From Yamagishiella unicocca (lineage: Eukaryota > Chlorophyta > Chlorophyceae > Chlamydomonadales > Volvocaceae), in assembly GCA_003116995.1 (NCBI GenBank), contig BDSL01000007.1:124001-188000 (forward strand): a DNA stretch of 64,000 bases, given 5' to 3'. Made by a program: the position numbers and the translations under genes. A model generated the notes under the pieces. The model worked only from the letters and a program-made list of their open reading frames with translations, searched no databases and was not told where the DNA came from. Positions within the stretch are counted from its first letter, which is position 1, and every line of letters starts with the position of its first letter. Below, in pieces: positions 23,969-35,947 of this stretch.

Positions 23969-26323
23969 TTAGTGCACATCCAGCTCCCTCTTGAGCTCTG
24001 CAACCACTCGGGTGACCGTCTCCTTGTCACCTAGGGGCGCCATCTTGATGAAGGCCTGGCAGGTTTCAGGGTTTTAGGGTTTTAGGGTGCGGGGGTTAGG
24101 GGGGCCGGAATTTAGGGGGGGTTGGCGGTGGCACCACGACCTCCATTGTGCGGCGGTGGTGGTAGAAGCGAGGGCCAAGGGGCCCCGAGGCAAGACACGA
24201 CACGAAACACGACCACCTCCGTACACGGCACACGCACGCACTAACTGTCTGGTTCGTTAACCTTAACGTTGAGTTTCGCGGCATAGCGTTAAATCGCAGC
24301 TCACCTTGAACAGCTTCCTCAGGTCCGCCTCCTTGTACATTCGGTTGTCCAGCACCTCCGCCATGATGGCCTTCTTGTAGGTGGCACGGTCGGCAAGGAT
24401 GAGAGCCTCGGAGTACCTGCACGGGCCGGGGTCGAGGGGAGGGTGGGCGCTGGGCGGGAAACGTTGCCGCCGTGAAGGTGGGGTACACGACACAACGCCC
24501 CCCCTGCTGTGTGTGACCGCCACAATACAGGGCACCCTGCCGGCCTGGGTGACAGCCGCCTCAGCGGGTACCATGTTGGGAGCCGGGAGCATGGGGAAAC
24601 CATGGGCGAAACCATGGGAGAAGCCATGGGAGCAACCAGCACGATGCCGCCGCTGCTGGCGGGCTGCCGGCGGCACGAGGGCCCCTCTGCATCATACACC
24701 CTGCAGCCGCTTAGCCGCAGAGCATCAAGAGCCTCGGAGCCGGGCAGCAGCTTAGGAGCCGGGCAGCAGCTTAGGAGCCTGGCAGCACCTCAGCAGCCTG
24801 GCAGCACTTCAGCAGTCGGGCAGCACCTCAGGAGCCGGGCAGCCGCACCTGTCCTTGGGGTACGCCGCGTGCATGGACTCGCGGATGCTCCAGCCCGCGT
24901 AATCGTCCCCAGGGCGCAAGTTGCGGCGGTTGCGGTCACGAGCCCAGGCCGGGGCCGAGTGGGGGCGCATGGCGGCCATCTCCTCCTGCGGCCGGCGGTT
25001 AGGGGTTTGCAGTTTTAGGGTTTTGCGGTTTTAGGGTTTTAGGGTGGGGGAGGTTCAGGCAGCGCCACACGGGTACGGGTTGCAGATGTGGGCCGGCAGG
25101 GCCTGCGGTGGTGGTTGTCATGGTGGTTGGTGGTGGTTGAGGTGGTTAAGGAGGTGCTCCAGGGGAGGAGGAGGAACCGCACCTTGAGCATCTCCTGGTA
25201 GGCGTTGGTGTCCCGGCGCAGGTACACGGGGTGCACGGTGGTGTCCCATGGGTCTTTCAGTCGCGACGTGCGGGAGTAGTTCTCCTCGATGCGTCTGCGG
25301 TCCGGCCGGGCAGAGAGGATGGGATGTGTGTGGGTTGGGATGATGTGGGATGGCTTGGGGTGTTGTGGGGTGGGGCGAGGTGCTATGAGATCGTGTGGGA
25401 TGGCGTGTCGACATGAAACCAAGCGAACTGACAAGCGAATTCCAGCGAACCCACCCAGGCGTGATGTGTTGTGTTGTGTTGTGTTGTGTTGTGTTGTGTT
25501 GTGTTGTGTTGTGTTGTGTTGTGTTGTGTTGTGTTGTGTTGTGTTGTGTTGTGTTGTGTTGTGTTGTGTTGTGTTGTGTTGTGTTGTGTTGTGTTGTGTT
25601 GTGTTGTGTTGTGGTGTGGTGTGGTGTGGTGTACGGCGCAGCTACAGCTAGCCAAGGCTGGTGCCAAGAGGCGGTGCTTGGCGGGGTGCTAACCGTGACT
25701 GCATGTACGGGCCACAACCCGCCACGACCCATAAGGGCGGGCGAGGCATGCTTGCAGGGGCCCCAGCCGGTCCAGACCAGAGCCATCACGGCCGGCGGCC
25801 AGAACAGAACCCGATCCCCGAAGCCGCATGGCAGGCTCCCGAAACCCTCATCCCCACGACTCAGCCGTCTGGGAGCTGCTGGGAGCTGCTGCGAGCTGCT
25901 GCGCCTTTTTGCTTCCAGGGCCAACGCAGGCCTCCCACCTTGACCTTCCCAGCCAGTCTTCACGCACAAGGACGCAAAAGCCACGTGTACACACTTTCGT
26001 ATACACACAACACGCAGGTTTGCGTTGCATGGTGATCCGAGGTGTAACGGGGAGGCGCACCTGTGCATGTGGTAGATGCGGTTGATGTGCTCCGGAGCGG
26101 TGAGGTCGGTTTCCGCCAGCCGCACCGCCCGGTTGCGGCTCAGACGCTGGGCCATGCTCATGCCTTCAATTCCCTTAAAGGCTGCCAGCTGTACAGTTGT
26201 GGGCCTGACGGTGTTGATGCGCTCCTGCATGTGGCGGTACTCGTCGAGGATTGTTTGCACCCCGCCCAGGTTCTCTGGGTTGGGTGGGAATGCCATTTTT
26301 CCGCGATCGCGACGAAGACTCAT
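23969..26323 (-). CDS. Conserved 236-aa protein of unknown function
   Basis: Five minus-strand exons: 26323-26061, 25294-25183, 24985-24849, 24416-24305, 24055-23969, phases consistent. The protein is ordered, charged and tyrosine-rich with no low-complexity insert: EYRHMQERINTVRPTTVQLA, RLSRNRAVRLAETDLTAPEH, RIEENYSRTSRLKDPWDTTV, HPVYLRRDTNAYQEMLKEEM, RDRNRRNLRPGDDYAGWSIR, then helices ILADRATYKKAIMAEVLDNR and LGDKETVTRVVAELKRELDV. There are no membrane segments or signal peptide. I do not recognise the family with certainty. Many small, basic, Tyr/Arg-rich helical proteins of algae bind ciliary microtubules, and this gene shares a promoter region with a CFAP52-like gene, so a ciliary role is a reasonable but unproven inference. 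Confidence 0.75.
24062..24092 (+). repeat. Interstitial TTTTAGGG repeats beside an acceptor
   Basis: GGGTTTTAGGGTTTTAGGGT lies 7 bases upstream (gene sense) of the last acceptor of the 236-aa gene. In gene sense it reads CCCTAAAACCC, pyrimidine-rich with CTAAA branch-like cores. Confidence 0.8.
24735..24842 (+). repeat. Short GGAGCCGGGCAGCAGC tandem
   Basis: About six degenerate copies of GGAGCCTGGCAGCACCTCAG in intron 3 of the 236-aa gene. Confidence 0.75.
25005..25046 (+). repeat. Second interstitial TTTTAGGG cluster
   Basis: GGTTTTAGGGTTTTAGGGTG and a neighbouring GTTTTAGGG unit, about 20 bases upstream (gene sense) of the exon 3 acceptor at 24986. Confidence 0.8.
25464..25618 (+). repeat. 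Pentanucleotide microsatellite (GTGTT)n
   Basis: About 31 perfect units in intron 1 of the 236-aa gene. Confidence 0.98.
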
Positions 26324-27102
26324 GTTGCTGCTTCTGTTCTTGACGGCTTCGGTTGCGCTGGCAGGCCCTCGGTCGGTCGCCGGAAGGCGGGGCGTCAGAT
26401 GCGCAGGAACACGCTAGGCTTTATCAATTTCATGTAGTAATGCACACGGATACAAATCTCGCCCACCGTGAGTGTTCTCTTTAGTGTTCTGCGGTTACAG
26501 CCATGTGCAAGGTCGTCATCTCGCCCACTGAATTGTGTCAGGAAGTTGTGTAACAAGGAGGTGTAATGGTGACGAAATGATTGAAGAGCTTTTGCATGGC
26601 GCAAGGACTCGAACGTGGGCACTGGACAGTGGCAGGTCGGCGTACGACAGCTACTGCGGGCAAGAGTGGCTCTTTCGTTTACGGACAAATTCGTAACATT
26701 TACATAATGGCACTGCCAGGCAAAATTAAGATGGAAGCGCCTCACAGGATGCGTATCCTTGCATGTTTCAGCTTTCGGCAAGGTGTTAGCCAATCACTCC
26801 GGCCGATTTTGCCTTAAAGTGCATATCGGTGTAAATTGTACATTTACATTCAAGTTGAGGGTCTACTGACATTGTTCGCCTCGTCGTACAAATGATCAGA
26901 ACCAGTTGGGACTTGGGAGAATGCAATCGATCACGCCCAGCATCGTGCACACACTTGCACCTAAAAATCAATCCCTTGAGTGACGTACAGGCATTGTAGA
27001 GCTTAACCCGATATAAACATAACGAAGCTTGTGCGTTTAGAGTCGTAAGAATGCCGCTTGCACTGCGGCACATGAAGGGCCTCAAGTACGTGCCATTGAG
27101 CT
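26324..27102. promoter_or_regulatory. Shared divergent promoter region, 236-aa gene / CFAP52-like gene
   Basis: The two ATGs are 779 bases apart and face away from each other. The region is less GC-rich than its flanks. I could not assign defined factor sites. Confidence 0.5.
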
Positions 27103-30100
27103 ATGGGGTTACCTGGATTCATCATGGACGTTTTGTTGCCGAGAATGGCCGCGCGACCAACCTTCGCCGCTGGTGTGCTCTCTCGCAGTGGCCCCATGCC
27201 TGGCTCCGTGCAAGCCATTCCAAACTCCAGGGGACCTTTCACGATAGCCCAGATCTGCGGCGCAGCCGTCATCCTTGGCAGCGAGGTGCGCGGGGGGGGC
27301 ATCGGCATGGCGAACGCGCATGCGCAATCGGGCTGCGGCCGCGGCACTCCCTTCGTGAAGCACCAAGATCACTCAGGCGGTAGCCATTTGACGTTACTCG
27401 ATTCACCCAACGTGAAATGTCCCAAAGCCGCTTGCTGTCGCTGCGGCAAACCTGCGGCGCTCTCCTCCGAAGGCAGTCCCTCCTGCATCAGCGCATTAGT
27501 ACAACCCGCGCTCCGCCTGCCCGCCCCCTCTCCTGGGCACTGTCTGCCTCCTACTTGCCCCGACGTACACATGTAAATCCAGGGCAACTCCGCTTTTGCG
27601 GTCAGGACGTCCCCACGCTGCCCCACGCTGCCCCACGCTGGCCTAAAGGAAGACGTGTTTACGACACAGATTCACGCACACATTCGCACACACATCCACC
27701 TCGACACGTATACACACACACCTGTGAAAGGGGGTCGGCATTGAGAGGCGGCAGTGCGCTGTGGGCTGTCTGTCTGGGGGCCGGGAGACGAAGTCCTGCG
27801 TGCGCCTGACGAGGAGTGGGGCGCCCAGGCTGAGGGCGGGAACCCAGCCAGCTGCAGCGAGCAGCCGGAGGGTTTCAGGGTTTCAGGGTTTCAGCACGCC
27901 AGCAACTTGCCACGCCCTTGACCCGTTGCCCCACTGCCCCCTACCCCCCGCACCTCGCTTCTTCCCTCGCCCCGCCGCTCCTCCCCCCTCACCTCCCTTC
28001 CCCCACACCTACCCCACCCGCCCCAACCCTGCAGAACAACCTGGCACAGCAGCAGCTGCTGAGGGGACATGATGACGCGATCACCGCCTTTGCCATGTCG
28101 GTGGGTCGGTGGACCCGTGGGTCGGTGGGCCCATGGGTCGGTACGCCGTGGTGGCGGTCACTGGGGTTCAGGGGACGTGAGCTGCTACGCTGGATGCCTG
28201 GGGTGTATGTGGTGTACGGCTTGTGCCGGGGTCCCCTAGCCTAGGGGTTAGGTCCCTGGTCCAGCTCCCTCACTGACTGAGAGTGGCCCTCCTCGTATCG
28301 ATCCTGATCTCTTTATGTGCCGGCCAACCGGCTTCCCCTCAACACCCTCCCTGGACCCTGCGCTCCTCCACCCCCCCAGTACGGCGGCGGACTGCTGGCC
28401 AGTGGCGCGAGGGGCAGCAACTCGGATGTCGTGATCTGGGACCTGGGCAACATGGCGCCGAGGTGCAGGTGAGGGGGCTGTGGGGGGGTGTATAAAAACC
28501 GTTTTACGCAACGGGATAGGCTGTGCCGGGGGGGGGGGTAGGGGAGGGGCGAGAGGGCGAGGGGCGAGAAGACCCGGTTACACGACAGAGGAAACGGAGG
28601 GCAGAAACCAACTGGCGAATAGGGTGGAGGTGGCGGGGGCGGGGGTGGCGGAGCCCCAGGTTGCGTGGTGGGGTGCAGGGTTTAGGGTTTAGCAGTCCCC
28701 CCGAGCATTCTTGCTCGTTGTCCTGCTCCCCCTCACCGCCCTGCTCCTCCCTTTCCTTCCCGTCCTCGGCCCCCCCGTCCTCGAAACCTTCCTCTCGAGA
28801 AGGTTCCAAGAACATGACGTGGAGGTGGCCTCGCTCGCCTTCTCGCCGGATGACCGGCTGCTCATGTCGGCCAGCTGCCAGCGGTGAGCGCGTACGAGGT
28901 AGACAGACTGCACGACAGTACGGCATTTGTCACTTGCGTCGGTGCAGGGAGGGCGGCGACGATTGACAGTTGGCGGTTGCCGGTTGGCGGCGGCAGGCGG
29001 CGGAGAGGGTCTTCCCGCGGGTTTAGGAGAGGCAGGGCACTCCAGGAGCCCTCATCACCTCGCTGGCTTCCTCGTTCGAACCCGGTGAACGCGCCCGATG
29101 GCCTCCCAAACCCCGCCTGGATCCCTCCCTGGATTGCTTGCTTCATTGGCTCGACAGGGATGCCAAGCTCATCGTGCTGGATACTGCCACGGGGAAGATC
29201 GTGGCCCGTCACCCGTTGGAGCCGTTGAAGGTACGAACGGAGGCCCGGCGGCAGGAGCGGTAGTGCGGGGGCGGTGATGGCGGCGGCGGATGTACGTACG
29301 CCCGGTAACGGGTTACGGGATTGTACGGCACGCTCGTCCCAACCCGCGAGCGCGGCAGATGTATCGTGTGCACGCTGCTGAGGCCCTCTCCCTCACGCCC
29401 AAGAGGCGCACTGATCCGTTCTGGTGCCGCAACCACTTGATTGGGGTGGGCGGGCTGGCGACCTCGACACGTCCTGTGGCGGCCTGCCGGATGGTGGGGA
29501 GGGGAGGGAGGTTCGAGGGAAACCCGTGGATGTCCGAAAAAACCGTTTAAACAGAAGTTTTGAGATGCATGCTGGAGAACTGGGTTGGGAATACGGAAGC
29601 CGAAGGTCGTAATATGACCTTTGGCGGCTAAGCTATATCGGCTACGGCGAGACGAACGGGAGCGAGGACCCCACGCGACGCACGTAAAGTTTTCGCAGAA
29701 TCGGTTTTGGGCGCTAGCAGGAAAACTGTGGGAGTTGGTGCGCTATGGGAGAGCGGCCATCGCGGTCCGGTCCCAGTCCCGGTCCTAGTCGGAGTCCCAG
29801 TCCCGACCCGCCCGAATACCGACCGGATGCGTGAGGAAGCCGGTCATTATCAGAGGAGGTCCGCTGTCGTCCAGGAGAGGAGGCCGAAGCCGCGCCGCGC
29901 CGCCATGGGGGACGCGAAAGCCCAGACGCAGGTCCCGACACCCGCAGACAAGAACGCAACGACTAGCAAAAAACTAGAACAGAGGCCCAACCCAGCGGCG
30001 GAACTCACCTGGCCAGGGCCCAGAGCGGGTGGGGAAAGCGGTCGACGGAGGGGAGGGAGGGAGGGAGGGAGGGGAGGGGAGGCGGTTTGCGAGCGGGGGC

Positions 30101-33100
30101 CTGGGCTGACCTGATCCGTGCTGCCCTGGTGGCGAGCAGCAGCAGCGGGCTGGTCCAATCGAGGTCCAATCGCTCGGATGGCAAAGGGTGGGGCCTGGAG
30201 GACCACGATGCGTCATGAAGAGGGCTGGCCGACCATCCTCGTCTGCCATTCCAAAAGGCCTTGGGCCGCCGACCCTCCTCCGTCCTTCCCGGCATCCAGG
30301 ACCGGCGTCCCTAGTTTTGTACACGGAAAAGGGTCTTGTTTTTCTCACAGCCCGCCCTCCCTGGCGCCCTGCTCCCCTCCGCAGCGCGTGTCCTCCGCCG
30401 TGTGGGCGCCGCTGGCTCCCGGCAGCCGCTCCTACACGTTCGCCACGTCAGCACTGGAGGACATCACCATCTGGACGCTGGACCCCTTCTCCGGCCAGAT
30501 ATCGGGGCAGAAGGTACGGGGAGAGGGGAAAGGAGAAGGAGAGGAGGGCGCGGGAGCTTCCCTGGAGTGATGCTCCAGGCGGTGGTGGGTCCCCCGGCGT
30601 CAGGGACAGCCAGGATGTGGGTTTTGGGGTTTGAGCTTGGATCGGGGGCTGGTCAGACGGTTGAACGCGCGTAAGGGCGTGGGTGTGGACTGTTTTGGGG
30701 TAGTGGAAACAGTTACAGTGGGCCCTATGCCATATGGTAGAGCCATTGGGCGCATTGCCTGACTCTGGAAGAGACGCAGGTGCTCCTGACAGAGAGGCTA
30801 GCAGCACCGAAACCATACCCCGCACCAGCCGCATTCACTTGCCATATTTACCCAAATTGGTTTTACTCGATAGTGCTGACCTACGGGTTTCCTCTTATAC
30901 CCCGCGTCCATGACCACCAAACTCCGCTACCCCTGCCCCCCGGCCCCCGCCACATCGGGCCCTCCCAGGTGGTGTTGGGCACCGTACGGCGCGAGTACAC
31001 GTGCCTGCTGTTCTCACCGGACGGCGCCTGGCTGTATTGCGGTACCGCCAGCTCTGACGTGGTTACGGTCAACGTGCAGCGAAGGAGCGTGCAGGTTGGT
31101 AACCGCCGCCATTGCCTAATCAGCCCGTGGCCATCTAACTAGGCTGGTCCGCCGGCCTTTCATATCCATCCACCCTCTTTCCCCCTCCTCTCCCTTCCAC
31201 CCCCCGCGTCATGGAAACCTATTCGCCGTGGCCTTTAGGTTCCTGCCCTCCGCTTTCTCTACCGTATTGTGTAACCGGGCCTTATCGCCGCCCCCTCTCC
31301 CTCATCCGCCCCCCACCAGATGGCGCACCCCGTCTGCAGCGGCGGCGTGGGCGCACTGCTGCTGTCCCCCGACGGCAGCGGCACCGCCGTGGCCGCCGGC
31401 CGCGACGGCTCCCTCTCCTCCTTCAACGCCACCGCCGGCAGCTGGCGGGAGCTGCGCCCCTTCGCGAACGTGCGCGAGGCCATCAGCTCCCTCTCACTCA
31501 CCGCCGACCGGGGGGCGTTCCTGCTGGGTACGGCGCAGGGCGGCGTGTACAGGTACGGTGCGTACGACACGTACGGCTGTCCTTCCCCGTCGCCCAAACC
31601 TCCGCTCCGTGGAACCCCGTCCTCCCCTGCCTCCGCACTGGCCCCTCCACCGCTTTTAGTTTCCTCAACCAAGCTCTCCAGCATGCATCTCCAAGCGTCT
31701 GTCCTAAACGGTTTTTCTTTCGTACACGGGTTTTCCTTGCAACCCCTCCCCCGCTCCGTTACTAATCCGGGTATCCAACGGACTCGCTCCGGAACCCGCT
31801 CGTACGGCCTCCTCGCGTAGGCTCGACCGCAACAGCCTGCAGGTGGTCGTAGTCAGCCAGTCTCAGGTGGCCGGGCTCACCGGAGTGTCGTTTGCGCCCG
31901 GGCAGCCCGAGGCGGTGGCGACCAGCTCCATGGATGGCTCGGTGTGCGTGTGGTCGATGCAGGTGCGTGTGCGTGTGTGTATTTCGGGGGAGGGGGGAAG
32001 GGAGGGTTTTGGCGTGGAGGAGGGTAAGGAGCGGGAGCAGTGAGGGCTGGGGGGAGGGGTCCGAGGGCGTTGCGTGATGGCGCTGGCGGCGGCAGCACGC
32101 AGCGACCCCCCGGCCTTACCCGTCTTCCCCTCCGCCCCCTCGTCTTCCCCTCCGGTCCCGCAGGACTTCACCCTCCAGTGTAAGGCCCAGGAGGCGGCCC
32201 AGGCTGGAGGGGCGCTGAGCTGCGCGCTGACCCGGGACGCGATCATTTCGGGTGAGTGGGTTGCAAGGAAAACCAGTAGACGAAAGGAAAACCGTTTATA
32301 ACGCTCGGCTGAGTGGGAGGGGGAGGTCGGGAGGGTTTCGCGGAAGGGAGGGTTACAATGAAAGAACCGGTATAGGGGCTCAGACGAGGCCTGCAGGCGC
32401 GGTAGGAGCCGTGTGGCGCTGCAGGTTCGTGTTCGTTTGAGTGCCCTCAGCTGTGGGGGGATACCTCCAGGGCACGCAGGTGGTGATGCCGTGCTTCACA
32501 ACCGCGGCATCGCGGTCCCTTCTTCGTCCCTCGCTTGCGCCACAGGCTGGGGTGACGGCCACATCCGCGGCCACGCCCGAGCTGGCGGCGGCGCCGTGTG
32601 TGCGCCAATGTGGATCATCCCTGGAGCACACGCCCTAGCCCACTCCGTAGGAGTAACGGCCATGCGACTCTCGAACAAGTGAGTGCGGCTCACGGTCCTT
32701 CGGACGGCACCCAAGACCTGTGGTGCCCCAGCCGTTCCCTTGGCCCCCAGGGCCCCGGGGGCATCCCACCCCACCCCAGGTCGTTACGCTCCTCCACGCA
32801 ACCGCCAACTCCCGAATTGCTTTCACCTGTCCACCCCAACCCTGTTTTAATCAGATTGCTTTAGGATCGGTTTTACGTTTTTTCTGCCCCAACCCTTTCA
32901 TAATCGGTGTTTTTTGGGATCGGTTTTACTTTTGGGTGCCAACCTATGGGGTTCCTTTTAACCCCCACCTGTTCCACGTTCGTCGTATCCCCGCCCATCC
33001 GATACGTTGCCTCGCACGACCGACACGCGGCCTCTGCGCCACCGGTTCTCATCTGCCCCCCCCGTCTCCCCCCCCCCCCCGGGCACCCGGCCCTCAGCGG

Positions 33101-35860
33101 CACCTTCCTGTTGACTGGCGGCAAGGGCGGCGAGCTGCGGTGCTGGGACCTGCGCACCCGCGAGATGGCGGCCCACATGAAGATGCACTCGGAGAGGGTG
33201 GTGGACGTGGCGGCAATGGCGGATGACGCGCACGTGGTGGGGCTGGGGGGGGGCGGCACGTGGTGGGGCTGGGGGGGGCGGCACGTGGTGGGCTGGGGGG
33301 GGCGGCACGTGGTGGGGCTGGGAGGGGGCAGCACGTGGTGGGGCTGGGAGGAGGGGTCCCGGGAGGAGGCGGCCGGGAGGACGGGCGCCACGTGGTGGGG
33401 CTGGGAGGGGGGTTGCAAAAATGAACCGGTTACTCGACGTGGGAATTGCAGCTGGTGTACAGGCTCCGGAATCTGGTCGAGGGAGGAGGGGTCGCTGCCA
33501 AGTTTCCCCCGGTGCCAGCCCTCACGCGCCCCCTCACGCCCCTCCCGTGCGCCCCCGGCTGCAGACCGCCGCATCCGAGGACCGCTCGCTCAGCTTGTGG
33601 GACATGGGCAGCGAGAGGGTGCGGACGTCCTGGCGCAGCCCCTCCCAGTTCAAGGGCATGGCGGTGTCGCCGGACAAGGTGGGGTGGGATCGAGCTTGGG
33701 CTCGGGCTTGGGCCACCCCCCTGTGTATACTGTCCTAAGTCAATGCACTGGCAGCTCTATCTCTGTCACCTTGTCTATTGCTAAATGGCATGCACAAAGC
33801 AGACTGCTCGCAAGAGCTAAAGCGGTCTTGGCGGTGGTTGGTCTTGAGGAAGAGGGGGAGCAAGAGGAAACGGCGGCAGGGATCCACTCCGAGTCAACCG
33901 GGATCCATCCGACGCTTCCACCAGGCGGGCCGGGCCGCTACTCCAGTCCCCTGTCCGCTCCCTTGGCCGTAACCCACGTAGTTGCTCGCCGCTGATCTCA
34001 ACTTTCGTCCTTGATCAGTGGAAGTTTCCTTGGCAAATGCTTTTGCAGATGTTCATCTTCCGTAAATCCGGTACCGCCTGCTCCTCCTGCCCCTACTTCT
34101 CCTGCCCCTCCTCGCTCTCACCCCGCCAGGTGTCCATCGTGACGGTTACTCTGGATCGCAAGATCATCATGTGGGATGCACGCACTCCGGAGCCCAGGTG
34201 GACGAAGGTGGGTCCCGAGGGTCGTGGACCTCCACCAGGACCTCATGCAGGCAATTTCGGACTGTCCCGGGGGGGTTAAAGAGAATCCGGGGGGGTGGAG
34301 GTGGGCGAAAATGGTTTTTGAAAACCCCGCCCACGCGGCCTCACGACATAGGAAACATAGGGCCCCGGGGGGGCAGGGGCCGGAGTCGGAGTTGTCGTAC
34401 GCGGATGTGGTGTGGTGGAACTCTCGTTGCGGGTTCGCTGCGCTGTGCATCCGGAGGCCCGGACTGCGTGGAGGCTTGCAAGCAAGTACCGTAGCAGCAA
34501 AAGAGGAGGAGTACCAAAGGGGGGGAGGCAGCCAGGCTCTCCTAACCTAACCTAGTCTTACCTAACCTAACCTTATCGCCGCTGCTGCTGTCGCCTCTTA
34601 CCCCACCCCTACGGCTGTCCTCGCATCCACGGGTCTTCCTCGAAACCCTACAGGTTGAGGCCCACGCGGTGGAGGCGGGTTGCGTGGCCAGTGATCACCG
34701 GGGAGCGACATTCGCCACCGGGGGGGCCGACAGCGCCGTCAAGGTACGTGGTTTCGGAGGGGCGGGGGGCTCGAGGGATACCCGTGGATGTCTGAAAAAA
34801 CGTTTAAAACAGAAGTTTTGAGATGCATGCTGGAGAACTGGGTTGGGGATACGAAAGCCGAAGGTCGTAATATGACCTTTGGCGGCTAAGCTATATCGGC
34901 TACGGCGAGACGAAAGGAAGCGAGGACCCCGCGCGACGCACGTAAACTTTTCGCAGAACCGGTTTTGGGCGCTAGCAGGAGAACTGTGGGAGTTGGTGCG
35001 CTATGGGAGAGCGGACATCGCGGTCCGGTCCCAGTCCCAGTCCTAGTCGGAGTCCCAGTCCCGACCCGCCCGAATACCGACCAGATGCGTGAGGAAGCCG
35101 GTCATTACCAGAGAAGGTCCGCTGTCGTCCAGCAGAGGAGGCCGAAGCCGCGCCGCGCCGCCATGGGGGACGCGAAAGCCCAGACGCAGGTCCCGACGCC
35201 CGCAGACAAGAACGCAACGACTAGCAAAAAACTACCAGAACAGGGGCCCAACCCAGCGGCGGAACTCACCTGGCCAGGGCCCAGAGCGGGTGGGGAAGGC
35301 GGTCGACGCGAAGCGTGCGGGCAAGGGGCAGCAGGGGGCGTTAGGAACAACATCCAGGCGCGGAGCGGGTGGACAGGGGTCAAAGCAACGAAGAGGCCCC
35401 AGCGGCGCGGCGAAAGAGGCGGAGGCAGGAAAGGGGAGGACGGATATACGGGGACGGGTACGACGCGGGCTGGTACGGCGGCGTACGGCGTTGTACGGCG
35501 GAGGCCTGTATGACGGAGGGAGGAAGTGAGAAAATATGGGGCGTGAAGATGCGGGACAGGGGGGCAAGGCTAGCAGGCGAGGAGACGGGATACCGGGGGG
35601 CAAGGCTAGCAGGCGAGGAGACGGGATACCGGGGGGCAAGGCTAGCAGGCGAGGAGGGGCGGGGGGCGGGGGCGCAGGACCAACCAGGCGGACGACGGAG
35701 CGGTGCGACGGGGCAGCGCAGGACCCGTGTTTTGTCACATGCGGCGAAGCACAAGGGGGGCGGTAGCAGCGGACGGCCTCCGGCCCCGACTAATACCACA
35801 TCGCTTGCCCCCACACCTTCCCTGCGCCGTCGCGTGATGCTGCTGCTGATGATGATGACG

Positions 35861-35947
<87 letters not shown>

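Noticed and set aside
26590..26640. tRNA T-arm-like CGTTCGAGTCC on the minus strand
   Set aside because: The T stem does not pair and no D or anticodon arm can be drawn.
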